Below the pieces are notes generated by a model, which was given only the letters and a program-made list of their open reading frames with translations, searched no databases and had not been told where the DNA came from. From NCBI GenBank assembly GCA_022768655.1, contig JALEQD010000100.1, forward strand, positions 1 through 38,909: a stretch of DNA of 38,909 nt, given 5' to 3'. This DNA is from Anaeroplasma sp. (GTDB taxonomy: Bacteria; Bacillota_I; Bacilli_A; Acholeplasmatales; Anaeroplasmataceae). The stretch's first letter is position 1, and the number at the start of each line of letters is the position of its first letter. A program made the translations under genes and the position numbers. Of the stretch, positions 1 to 9,350 are shown in pieces.

Positions 1-107
1 TAAGACAGCTACGTTCTTATGGTATTGATGATGCATTACGCAAGCTTGGTGTAAAAAATGGAGATACTGTTAGAATATTTGATTTCGAGTTTGAATTTAT
101 AGATTAA
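1..107 (+). CDS. obg: Obg/CgtA GTPase, C-terminal end (partial)
   Basis: Frame from base 3 translates [34 protein letters not shown], matching the Obg C-terminal domain ending in EFEFID; 5' end lies outside the window. Confidence 0.85.
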   Translation, partial: RQLRSYGIDDALRKLGVKNGDTVRIFDFEFEFID

Positions 108-111
108 AAAA

Positions 112-152
112 TATGAGCACCTTGTATAATTTTATTGGGTGCTTATATTTTT
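112..152 (+). terminator. Intrinsic terminator after obg
   Basis: AGCACC...GGTGCT stem (with flanking ATAT/ATAT) followed by a T-tract. Confidence 0.7.
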
Positions 153-183
153 TTTAAAAATATTATTATTTTACAATATTTTT

Positions 184-212
184 TTGAATTGTACTAAATA
201 ATATGATAAAAT
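184..212 (+). promoter_or_regulatory. SigA-type promoter for the Lrp-aminotransferase pair
   Basis: TTGAAT-N17-TAAAAT upstream of the CDS at 235. Confidence 0.5.
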
Positions 213-234
213 AAATAGAAAATGAGGTGTTAGT

Positions 235-729
235 ATGAATGAAATAATTAGAGAAAAGATTTTAAGAAATTTAGAAACTAATTCAAGAATAGATTTACAC
301 GATTTAGCGATAATGCTTGATTGTGATGAGGTTGATTTAGTAAATGAAGTTTCAAAAATGGAACAAGAAAAAATTATTTGTGGTTATCATACATTAATAA
401 ATTGGGATAATACTTCAAAAGAAATTGTTACAGCACTTATTGAGGTAAAGGTTTCTCCTCAAAGAGGAATAGGTTTCGATGTTATTGCTGAAAGAATAGC
501 CAAATTTCCAGAGGTTACTAGCTGTTATTTAATGAGCGGTGGCTTTGATTTTATGGTTTTAATTGAAGGTAAATCTATGAAAGAGGTTGCAAGATTTGTT
601 TTTGATAAGCTTTCAACATTAGAGTCTGTATTGTCTACATCAACTCATTTTGTTTTAAAGAAATACAAAGACCATGGTGTGAATTTGGTAGAAAAGAAAA
701 AAGATGAAAGAATTATGGTGAGTGCGTAA
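235..729 (+). CDS. Lrp/AsnC family transcriptional regulator
   Basis: 164 aa; N-terminal HTH and C-terminal RAM-like ligand domain (VTSCYLMSGGFDFMVLIEG); adjacent to an aminotransferase as in known AsnC/aminotransferase pairs. Confidence 0.85.
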   Translation: MNEIIREKILRNLETNSRIDLHDLAIMLDCDEVDLVNEVSKMEQEKIICGYHTLINWDNTSKEIVTALIEVKVSPQRGIGFDVIAERIAKFPEVTSCYLMSGGFDFMVLIEGKSMKEVARFVFDKLSTLESVLSTSTHFVLKKYKDHGVNLVEKKKDERIMVSA

Positions 730-1892
730 TGCGAGATTTTCTTGCGAAAAAGGTTGTTGACCTTAAGCCTTCTGGTATTAGAAAATTTTTTGATATCGCG
801 AAGGAAATAAAAGGTGCGATTTCTTTAGGTGTTGGTGAGCCTGATTTTGACACTCCATGGCATATTAGAGAAGAAGGTATTTATTCATTAGAAAAGGGGA
901 ATACTATATATACTTCTAATGCAGGCTTAAAGGAGCTTAGAGAAGAAATTTCTAATTATATGTATAGAAAATATAATTTAGAATATAAATGGGATACAGA
1001 TATATTAGTTACAGTAGGTGGAAGCGAGGCAATTGATCTTGCATTACGTGCAATGATAGAACCAGGTGATGAGGTAATAATTCCTATGCCTTGCTATGTT
1101 TCATATGAACCTTGCGCTATAATGGCTGGGGCAAAGCCTGTAATTATTAATTTAAAAAATGAAAATGAATTTAGATTAACAAAAGAAGAACTAGAACAAG
1201 CAATTACTCCTAAAAGTAAGGTTTTATTAATTAATTATCCTAATAATCCTACAGGTGCTACTATGGATAGAATTCATTTAGAAGAAATTGCTGAGGTTGT
1301 AATTAAGCATGATTTAGTGGTTATATCAGATGAAATCTATTCTGAATTATCTTATTTACATTCTCATACTTCAATTGCTTCTATTCCAAAAATGAAGGAA
1401 AGAACTATAGTTATTAATGGATTTTCAAAAAGCTATTCAATGACTGGTTGGAGATTAGGTTATGCTTGTGGACCTGAAAATATTATTAAGCAAATGACAA
1501 AAATACATCAATTTTGCATTATGTGTGCTCCTACAACAAGCCAATATGCTGCCGTAGAAGCATTAAAAAATGGTGATAATGATGTATTAGAAATGCGTGA
1601 TGCATATAATGAACGTAGAAGGTATGTAATGCATAGACTAAAGGAAATGGGACTTCCATGCTTTACTCCAAAGGGTGCATTTTATGTTTTCCCTGATATA
1701 CGTAAATTTGGTTTATCTAGCGATGAATTTGCATTAAGGCTATTGAATGAACAAAAGGTAGTACTAGTACCAGGTAATGCTTTTGGAGAATCTGGAGAAG
1801 GATTTTTAAGATTATCCTATGCTTATTCTATAGATGATTTAAAAATAGCATTAAATCGTGTAGAGGAATTTGTTAAAACATTAAAGAAATAA
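729..1892 (+). CDS. Pyridoxal-phosphate aminotransferase class I/II
   Basis: 387 aa; NYPNNPTGAT and PLP-lysine motif NGFSKSYSMTGWRLGY; start overlaps upstream stop (TAATG). Confidence 0.92.
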   Translation: MRDFLAKKVVDLKPSGIRKFFDIAKEIKGAISLGVGEPDFDTPWHIREEGIYSLEKGNTIYTSNAGLKELREEISNYMYRKYNLEYKWDTDILVTVGGSEAIDLALRAMIEPGDEVIIPMPCYVSYEPCAIMAGAKPVIINLKNENEFRLTKEELEQAITPKSKVLLINYPNNPTGATMDRIHLEEIAEVVIKHDLVVISDEIYSELSYLHSHTSIASIPKMKERTIVINGFSKSYSMTGWRLGYACGPENIIKQMTKIHQFCIMCAPTTSQYAAVEALKNGDNDVLEMRDAYNERRRYVMHRLKEMGLPCFTPKGAFYVFPDIRKFGLSSDEFALRLLNEQKVVLVPGNAFGESGEGFLRLSYAYSIDDLKIALNRVEEFVKTLKK

Positions 1893-1919
1893 TATTCTAA
1901 GATGCTTATTGCTGATTAT

Positions 1920-1947
1920 AGACTCAAATGTAATGTTGAGTCTTTTA
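1920..1947 (+). terminator. Intrinsic terminator
   Basis: AGACTCAA-N8-TTGAGTCT followed by TTTTATT. Confidence 0.7.
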
Positions 1948-1998
1948 TTATGAAATTTTAGAAAGGAAAAATCAATATATTTATTGATATTAATTATT

Positions 1999-3105
1999 AT
2001 GGAAAAATATGAAATAAATAAATTTATTGAAGAATATAATCAAAAGCTTGATGATTTATATGTTGCCTTTAATATTAAAGATAAAGAAGTTGAATTAGTA
2101 GATTTAGATAAAAAAATTCAAGCTCCTGATTTTTGGAATGATCAAAAAACTGCTCAAGCAATTATTGCTAAAGCAAATCAAATAAAGGAAATTACTAATT
2201 CATATAATGATTTAAAAAATAAAATGAATGATATTATTTCCTTAGTTGAAATGGCAATTGAAGATAATGAGGCTATGGAGCTATTAGAATCATTGATAAA
2301 AGAATTTATTGAGCATGAAACCTCTGTTGAGGAGAAAGCTTTATTGTCTGGAAAATATGATTTTAATGACTGTATTTTAGAACTTCATCCTGGTGCTGGT
2401 GGTACTGAATCAATGGATTGGGCTTTAATGCTTTATAGAATGTATTCTAGATTCTGTCAAAAAAAAGGATTCAAATTTGATGTTATGGATTATCAGGCAG
2501 GTGATGAGGCTGGAATAAAATCTGTTACAGTTTCAATTAAAGGACCATATGCATATGGACTTTTAAAGAGTGAAAGAGGAGTACATAGGCTTGTACGTAT
2601 TTCACCATTTGATTCTAATGCAAGACGTCACACATCATTTTGTTCATGCGATATTGCCCCACAAATAGAAAATGATGAGGAAATCACTATTAATGATGAG
2701 GATATTAAAATAGATACATTTTGTTCATCAGGTCCTGGAGGACAGGGTGTTAATACAACCTACTCTGCAGTAAGAATAACTCATAAGCCTACTGGTATCG
2801 TTGTAAGCTGTCAACAGGAAAGAAGTCAAATAAAAAATAAGGAAATATGCTTTAGAATTTTAAAATCAAAGATTTTAGAATTAGAGCTTAAGCATCAAGA
2901 AGAAGAACTAAAAAGTATAAAGGGCGAACAAATGGGTATTAATTTTGGTAGCCAAATTAGATCATATGTGTTTTGCCCATATACATTATGTAAGGATCAT
3001 AGAACAAACTATGAAATGGGAAATATTCAGGCAGTAATGGATGGAGAAATTGAAGGCTTTATGCAAGCATATTTAAAGCTTAACGCAGGTGGGAATAATG
3101 AATAA
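1999..3105 (+). CDS. prfB: Peptide chain release factor 2 (single uninterrupted ORF)
   Basis: GGQGVNTTYSAVRITH class I release factor motif; RF2-type N-terminus (DFWNDQKTAQ). ATG at 1999 is preferred over the TTG at 1984 in the ORF track. Confidence 0.95.
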   Translation: MEKYEINKFIEEYNQKLDDLYVAFNIKDKEVELVDLDKKIQAPDFWNDQKTAQAIIAKANQIKEITNSYNDLKNKMNDIISLVEMAIEDNEAMELLESLIKEFIEHETSVEEKALLSGKYDFNDCILELHPGAGGTESMDWALMLYRMYSRFCQKKGFKFDVMDYQAGDEAGIKSVTVSIKGPYAYGLLKSERGVHRLVRISPFDSNARRHTSFCSCDIAPQIENDEEITINDEDIKIDTFCSSGPGGQGVNTTYSAVRITHKPTGIVVSCQQERSQIKNKEICFRILKSKILELELKHQEEELKSIKGEQMGINFGSQIRSYVFCPYTLCKDHRTNYEMGNIQAVMDGEIEGFMQAYLKLNAGGNNE

Positions 3106-4036
3106 AGAATTTGTAAAAAAGAAAATTAAACAATATTCATATATATCATTAGGTGTTATAGTTATGGCTATTGGCTTTTACTTTTTTCTATCTCCAGTTG
3201 CCTTATGTACTGGTGGAGTAATGGGCCTATCAATTATATTTGAACCTCTATATTCGAGATTATCATGGTTTACTCCATCAATATTTATTTATTTTGTAGA
3301 TATTGTATGCTTAATTGTTGGTGGATTGTTATTAGGAAAAGAGTTTTTTATTAAAACAATTTATGCAAGCTTACTTTCTCCAACTGTTGTATTTATTTTA
3401 GAAAGAACCTGTGATCAATATTTCTTTTTAAGAACAATTAGTGATTTTGATGTGTCAAACCCAGGAACATCAACATATATAGTTTGTACTGTAGTAAGTA
3501 TATTATTGATTGGCTTTGGTATCGGAATTGCGATAAAAAATCATGGTTCAACTGGCGGAATGGATGTAATTCAAAAAATACTAAGCAAATATTTACATAT
3601 TCCATTATCTAAAACAATGTATTTAACAGATTGGGTCTTAGTAATAATTGCAGGTTTTTCATTTTTTGGAACTAATACATTTGGTTATAATATTGAAAGA
3701 GTATTGTTTGGTTCACTTGCTGTAATTGGTACTGGATATGTTACAGATTTAATTGCTTTAAATGCTAAAAATAGAAGAACAGCATATATTATTACAACAA
3801 TGCCAACTGCTGTAAGAGATGTTATTTATACTAATTTAGATAGAGGAGTAACATTTACTGATTGTGTTGGTGCGTATACTGGTCAAGGGAAAACAATGGT
3901 AATTTGTACTCTAGATAAAAATGAGGCATATATATTAAAGGATTTAATATTAGAAGTAGATCCAAATGCCTTCTCCTTTATTACATCATGTAAGGAAGTA
4001 GTAGGAGAATATGTAGCTAAGAGGAAAATTATATGA
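3098..4036 (+). CDS. YitT family membrane protein (DUF161/DUF2179)
   Basis: Multiple TM segments, GxxxxGGxDVI-type motif (HGSTGGMDVIQKI), C-terminal DUF2179-like region; overlaps the prfB end. Confidence 0.85.
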   Translation: MNKEFVKKKIKQYSYISLGVIVMAIGFYFFLSPVALCTGGVMGLSIIFEPLYSRLSWFTPSIFIYFVDIVCLIVGGLLLGKEFFIKTIYASLLSPTVVFILERTCDQYFFLRTISDFDVSNPGTSTYIVCTVVSILLIGFGIGIAIKNHGSTGGMDVIQKILSKYLHIPLSKTMYLTDWVLVIIAGFSFFGTNTFGYNIERVLFGSLAVIGTGYVTDLIALNAKNRRTAYIITTMPTAVRDVIYTNLDRGVTFTDCVGAYTGQGKTMVICTLDKNEAYILKDLILEVDPNAFSFITSCKEVVGEYVAKRKII

Positions 4037-4632
4037 TAGTTACAAAACTAATTAAAGATAAGAAAGATAATTACAAAGTTATTATTGACAACAATAATGA
4101 ATATATTTTTTCAAGCGATATAATTGTTGAATATAGGCTTGTTGAAGGAAAAGAAATAACTGAAGCTATACTTAATGATGCCAAATTGAAAAATAATATT
4201 TCCATATATTATAATAAGGCCTTAAACTATGCACTTACATATAATAGAACAAAATCACAAATGATTGATTATTTATTGAAATTTGATTTAAGTAATAATG
4301 AAATTTCTATTATAATTGATAAGCTTATAAAGGTTAAAGCAGTAAATGATTATGATTTAATAATGAATTATACTTTATGTCTTGTAAATAAAGGCTATGG
4401 GAAATTAATGATTGAAAAAAAATTATATGAGCATAAATTTGAAAAAAAAGATATTAAGTTAGCAATAGAAAATATTGATTATGATAATTATCGAAAAAAA
4501 CTAGATGAGATTTCACGAAAAAAATACGAAAGTTTTACTAAAGAAAGTGAATATGAAAAAGTAGTAAAAGTTAAGAAATATTTATTATCTAGAGGATATT
4601 CTTACGAAGAAATATCTAATATTATATTTTAA
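4033..4632 (+). CDS. recX: Regulatory protein RecX
   Basis: 199 aa with RecX-like helical repeats (ALNYALTYNRTKSQMIDYLLKFDLSNNEI...; KYLLSRGYSYEEI); ATGA overlap with the preceding gene. Confidence 0.75.
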   Translation: MIVTKLIKDKKDNYKVIIDNNNEYIFSSDIIVEYRLVEGKEITEAILNDAKLKNNISIYYNKALNYALTYNRTKSQMIDYLLKFDLSNNEISIIIDKLIKVKAVNDYDLIMNYTLCLVNKGYGKLMIEKKLYEHKFEKKDIKLAIENIDYDNYRKKLDEISRKKYESFTKESEYEKVVKVKKYLLSRGYSYEEISNIIF

Positions 4633-4639
4633 ATATGAA

Positions 4640-4676
4640 ATAGTCATAAGGAAATGAAACTTATGACTATTTTTTT
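4640..4676 (+). terminator. Intrinsic terminator
   Basis: ATAGTCATAAG-N9-CTTATGACTAT (11-bp perfect stem) plus TTTTTT. Confidence 0.85.
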
Positions 4677-4688
4677 ACGAAAATTCTC

Positions 4689-4717
4689 TTGTTAATTTAT
4701 GTCTGATATTATATAAT
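4689..4717 (+). promoter_or_regulatory. SigA-type promoter for glgB
   Basis: TTGTTA-N17-TATAAT. Confidence 0.6.
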
Positions 4718-4754
4718 AAAAATAGTATATTACGATGAAAAGGAGAATTTAATA

Positions 4755-6770
4755 ATGTCAGTTAGAGAAAAAATTGATTCAAACTTCCTATATTACTTTG
4801 ATCAAGGTCAATCTTATGATGCTTATAATGTTTTTGGAGCTCATTTGGTTAAGGATGATAATGGTAATAATGTTGCTTGTGAATTCTGTTTATATGCACC
4901 AAACGCTAAAAGAGTTCAATTAGTTGGTGAATGGAATGATTTTAAAGAAAATCAGCATGAATTATTCTGTATTGATAACAAAGGTATTTGGTATGCTAAA
5001 CTAGAAGGTAATTATGAATGGCAAAGATATAAATATCTTCTTACTACTCATGATGGTAAAAATATATATAAAGCGGATCCTTATGCTTTTTATTCACAAA
5101 TTCGTCCATGTCAGGATTCAAAGGTATATGATATTAATGGATATAAGTGGCATGATGATGATTGGATGTATTCTCATCCTAAAACATATGATAAGCCAGT
5201 ATTAATTTATGAATTTCATGCTGGGTCTTGGAAGAAAAAGGGTTATGGAGAGAATGATTTTTATTCTTTTAGTGAGCTTGCACCTATGCTTATCGATTAT
5301 CTAAAAAATTATGGATACACACATGTGGAATTTATGCCTATTTATGAGCATCCACTTGATGCATCATGGGGATATCAAGGTACAGGCTATTATGCTGTTA
5401 CTCCAAGATATGGAGTCCCAAAGGATTTCATGTATATGATCGATATGCTTCACCAAAATGGAATTGGTGTTATTATGGATTGGGTACCAGGACATATATG
5501 CAAGGACGGACATGGATTATATATGTTTGATGGAACACCTCTTTATGAATATCCAAATGAGCAAGATAGAGAAAATAAGGAATGGGGTACTGCAAATTTA
5601 GATTTAGGTAAGGGTACTACACGTTCTTTCTTATATTCTAATGCTTTATTTTATATGAATTATTTTCATGTTGATGGCTTTAGATTAGATGCGGTAAGTA
5701 ATATGATTTATTATCTTGGTGATGTATCAAGAGGAGTAAATCGTGGTGCTTGTGAATTTTTACAAAATTTATCAACAATATTATTTAAAAAGGATGATCG
5801 TGTATTGTTAATGGCTGAGGATTCATCAAGCTTCCCTAATGTTACAAAGCCATCAGGTATTGGTGGTTTAGGCTTTAATTATAAGTGGGATATGGGTTGG
5901 ATGAATGATACACTTAAGTATTTTAAGCTTGACCCAATTTATAGAAAATATCATCATCATCAATTAACATTTTCTATGATGTATTATTATAATGAACAAT
6001 TTTGTTTGCCACTATCACATGATGAAATAGTTCATATGAAGGGTTCATTATTAAATAAAATGCCTGGTGATCAATGGCAACAATTTGCAAATTATCGTAC
6101 ATTGATTGGATATATGCTTACACATCCAGGTAAAAAATTATTATTTATGGGAAATGAGCTTGCAAGCTATGACGAATGGCATTATGAATCACAGCTTCCA
6201 TGGGATATTTTAAGATTTCCTTTACATGATGCGGCAAATAGATTTGTCAAGGAAATGTCTATACTGTATAAAAATGAAAAAGCATTATGGGAAAGAGACT
6301 ATGATTCTTTAGGCTTTGAATTTATTGAGGCAGATAATCAAGATCAATCCTTATATGTTTATGCACGTTTTGCTAAGGATATGGATGATCATTTAATTAT
6401 AGTAATGAACTGTACACCAAACACATACGATAATTACCAAATTGGTGTAAAGGGTGATTATATGTATGAGGAAATAATGAATTCAGACCGTGATATTTAT
6501 GGTGGAAGCAATAGAATTAATCCAATTCCTGTTAAGGTAACAGATGATCCATGGCAAAAACAAACACATTCAATTAAAATTACAGTACCACCTCTTGGAA
6601 TTACTATTTTAAAGCCAATTAAAGATCCATTAAAAGAATCAATCAAGGATAAATATTTAAAATCTTTAAATATTAATAATACTTTAGATGCTAAAAAAAC
6701 TACTAAACCAAGAGCTAAGACTCAATCTAAAACATCAAAAAAAACTACAACAGCTAAGAAAACAAACTAA
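4755..6770 (+). CDS. glgB: 1,4-alpha-glucan branching enzyme with Lys/Thr-rich C-terminal tail
   Basis: 671 aa GH13: HPLDASWGYQGTGYYAVTPRYG, DGFRLDAVSNM, LPLSHDEIVH; N-terminal CBM48-like domain. Confidence 0.93.
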   Translation: MSVREKIDSNFLYYFDQGQSYDAYNVFGAHLVKDDNGNNVACEFCLYAPNAKRVQLVGEWNDFKENQHELFCIDNKGIWYAKLEGNYEWQRYKYLLTTHDGKNIYKADPYAFYSQIRPCQDSKVYDINGYKWHDDDWMYSHPKTYDKPVLIYEFHAGSWKKKGYGENDFYSFSELAPMLIDYLKNYGYTHVEFMPIYEHPLDASWGYQGTGYYAVTPRYGVPKDFMYMIDMLHQNGIGVIMDWVPGHICKDGHGLYMFDGTPLYEYPNEQDRENKEWGTANLDLGKGTTRSFLYSNALFYMNYFHVDGFRLDAVSNMIYYLGDVSRGVNRGACEFLQNLSTILFKKDDRVLLMAEDSSSFPNVTKPSGIGGLGFNYKWDMGWMNDTLKYFKLDPIYRKYHHHQLTFSMMYYYNEQFCLPLSHDEIVHMKGSLLNKMPGDQWQQFANYRTLIGYMLTHPGKKLLFMGNELASYDEWHYESQLPWDILRFPLHDAANRFVKEMSILYKNEKALWERDYDSLGFEFIEADNQDQSLYVYARFAKDMDDHLIIVMNCTPNTYDNYQIGVKGDYMYEEIMNSDRDIYGGSNRINPIPVKVTDDPWQKQTHSIKITVPPLGITILKPIKDPLKESIKDKYLKSLNINNTLDAKKTTKPRAKTQSKTSKKTTTAKKTN

Positions 6771-6878
6771 ATTATACTTTAGAAAACGTTTCATTTACAA
6801 TTTTTGGATATTTTTTTAAAAAAAATAATCATAATATGATAAAATTATTGCGATAATAAATAAAGGAGGATTTGCAAT

Positions 6879-9299
6879 ATGAATTATCCTAATTTTAAGG
6901 ATGTAAAAACTTTTAAACAAGCATTTATTTCTAACGTTGAAAATAAATATGCTGTAGATTTTGAAAACTCAACACCATATCAGCAATATGTAGTATTAGG
7001 TGAAATGCTACGCTATAATATTGCTAAGGATTGGCACAATACAAATCAACAAACAAAGATACAACAAAAGAAGGTTGTATATTACTTCTCAATGGAATTT
7101 TTAATGGGAAGAATGATTACTAACAATCTAATGAATGCTGGAGTATATCCAATTGTTAAGCAAGCATTTGATGAGCTTGGCATAGATTTAAATGAGGTTG
7201 AGCATCAGGAAACAGATGCAGGCTTAGGAAATGGTGGTCTTGGTAGACTTGCTGCCTGCTTCATGGATTCAGTTGCCTCACTTGGTTTACCTGTTCATGG
7301 AAATTGTATTCGTTATCGTTATGGCTTCTTTGAGCAAGGAATTCGTAATGGATATCAAGTTGAACATCCTGATCGTTGGTTAAAGGATGTTAACGTTTGG
7401 GAAATAAGAAAGGATGAGGATGCAGTAGAAATTCCATTCTTTGGTTATATTGATATGTCAACTGAAAATGGTAAGCTTCATGTAAGACATAAGGATGCTG
7501 AATATATTAAGGCAGTTCCATATGATATTCCAATTATCGGTGATGGAAACCATGTTGTTAATACACTACGTTTATGGAGTGCTGAGCCTGCTTCAGTATA
7601 TCCACAAAATGAGGATGCATTTGAATATCATAGAAAGCTAAGAGAGATTTCTTCAATGCTTTATCCAAATGATGATACAGAAGAAGGAAAAATGCTTCGT
7701 TTAAAACAACAATATTTCTTTGTTTCTGCTGGAGTTGTTAATGCAATTCGTCGTCATAAGAAAATTTATAACACTGTTAGAAATTTAGATAAGAAGGTTG
7801 TATTCCATATCAATGATACACATCCAGCCTTAATTGTTCCTGAATTAATGCGTATATTAGTTGATGAAGAGCATTTAGAATGGAGTGAAGCATGGAATAT
7901 CACAAAGAATTGCTGTGCATATACAAACCATACAATTTTAGCTGAAGCATTAGAAAAATGGCCAGTTCATTTATTTAAGAAGCTTTTACCAAGAATTTAT
8001 ACAATTACTGAAGAAATTAATCGTCGTCTATTAATTGAAATCGCTGAGAAATATGGAGATAATTCACCACAAGCATATCAAATGGCAATAATCAAAGATA
8101 ATAGAGTTCATATGGCACATATGGCAATTCATGGTTCATTTAGTGTTAATGGTGTTGCCCAATTACATACTGACATTTTAAAGAATATTGAAATGAAGGT
8201 ATTTAGTGATTATTATCCTGGAAAATTCAATAACAAGACAAATGGTATTACACATAGAAGATGGTGCTTACATTCAAATCCTGAATTAGTTGAAATACTT
8301 AAAAATATTTGTCCTAATTGGGTTAAGGATCCTGAAAATGAATTAAAGAAGCTTTTAGAATATGCTGATGATGAAAAGCTTCAACAAGCATTTGCTAAAA
8401 TGAAATTAGCTAGAAAGAATGAATTAGCTAATAAGATTTATACATCACAAGGTGTATCTTTAGATACTAATTCAATTTTTGATGTTCAGGTTAAGAGATT
8501 ACATGAATATAAGCGTCAATTAATGAATGCATTACATATTATGTATGTTTATAATCGTTTAAAATCTGACCCTGAATTTAAGAAAAATTATCATCCACAT
8601 AGCTTCATTTTTGGTGCTAAATCAGCTCCAGGCTATTATTTTGCTAAAAAGGTAATTAAACTAATTAATACTATTGCTGATAAGGTTAATAATGATGAAG
8701 AAACTAATCATTTATTAAAGGTTGTATTTGTTGTTAACTACAATGTTACATATGCAGAAACAATAATGCCAGCTGCAAACGTATCAGAACAAATTTCAAC
8801 AGCTTCTAAAGAAGCATCAGGTACAGGTAATATGAAGTTTATGATGAATGGTGCAATTACTTGTGGTACTTTAGATGGTGCTAATGTTGAAATCGCAAAT
8901 CTAGTTGGTGATGATAATATCGTAATTTTTGGTATGAATGCAAAAGAGGTTACTGATTTATATGCTGAAGGTGGATATAATCCAATGGATATTTATAATT
9001 CAGATCCACGTATTCACCAAATTATAGATCAACTAACAAATGGCTTCTTTGAAAAGGTTGACATTCATGAATTTGATGTTATCCGTGAAAATTTATTATC
9101 TAGAGATAATTACTTTATTTTAAAGGATTTCGCAAGCTATGTAGAAGCTCAAGAAAAAATTAATGAATTATACAAGGATCAAAAGAAGTGGTTACGTATG
9201 TCTATTATTAATACGGCTATGTCAGGCTTCTTTACTACAGATCGTACAATGCTACAATATAACGAAGATATTTGGCATACTGAACCAATTAAGCTATAA
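6879..9299 (+). CDS. glgP: Glycogen/maltodextrin phosphorylase
   Basis: 806 aa; DAGLGNGGLGRLAACFMDS, KRLHEYKRQ, EASGTGNMKFMMNGA PLP motif. Confidence 0.96.
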   Translation: MNYPNFKDVKTFKQAFISNVENKYAVDFENSTPYQQYVVLGEMLRYNIAKDWHNTNQQTKIQQKKVVYYFSMEFLMGRMITNNLMNAGVYPIVKQAFDELGIDLNEVEHQETDAGLGNGGLGRLAACFMDSVASLGLPVHGNCIRYRYGFFEQGIRNGYQVEHPDRWLKDVNVWEIRKDEDAVEIPFFGYIDMSTENGKLHVRHKDAEYIKAVPYDIPIIGDGNHVVNTLRLWSAEPASVYPQNEDAFEYHRKLREISSMLYPNDDTEEGKMLRLKQQYFFVSAGVVNAIRRHKKIYNTVRNLDKKVVFHINDTHPALIVPELMRILVDEEHLEWSEAWNITKNCCAYTNHTILAEALEKWPVHLFKKLLPRIYTITEEINRRLLIEIAEKYGDNSPQAYQMAIIKDNRVHMAHMAIHGSFSVNGVAQLHTDILKNIEMKVFSDYYPGKFNNKTNGITHRRWCLHSNPELVEILKNICPNWVKDPENELKKLLEYADDEKLQQAFAKMKLARKNELANKIYTSQGVSLDTNSIFDVQVKRLHEYKRQLMNALHIMYVYNRLKSDPEFKKNYHPHSFIFGAKSAPGYYFAKKVIKLINTIADKVNNDEETNHLLKVVFVVNYNVTYAETIMPAANVSEQISTASKEASGTGNMKFMMNGAITCGTLDGANVEIANLVGDDNIVIFGMNAKEVTDLYAEGGYNPMDIYNSDPRIHQIIDQLTNGFFEKVDIHEFDVIRENLLSRDNYFILKDFASYVEAQEKINELYKDQKKWLRMSIINTAMSGFFTTDRTMLQYNEDIWHTEPIKL

Positions 9300-9306
9300 T
9301 ATTTTA

Positions 9307-9330
9307 GGGAGGTTAATAGCCTCCCTTTTA
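9307..9330 (+). terminator. Intrinsic terminator after glgP
   Basis: GGGAGG-N7-CCTCCC followed by TTTTATT. Confidence 0.7.
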
Positions 9331-9350
9331 TTAGCATAGGAGAAAATATT

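Noticed and set aside
1950-1961. Three-codon upstream ORF ATG AAA TTT TAG before prfB
   Set aside because: No distinct SD, and such minimal ORFs occur by chance in AT-rich spacers.
5014-5205. 63-aa out-of-frame ORF within glgB (and a similar one at 35959-36162 in the pullulanase)
   Set aside because: Low-complexity out-of-frame translation with no independent RBS or homology.
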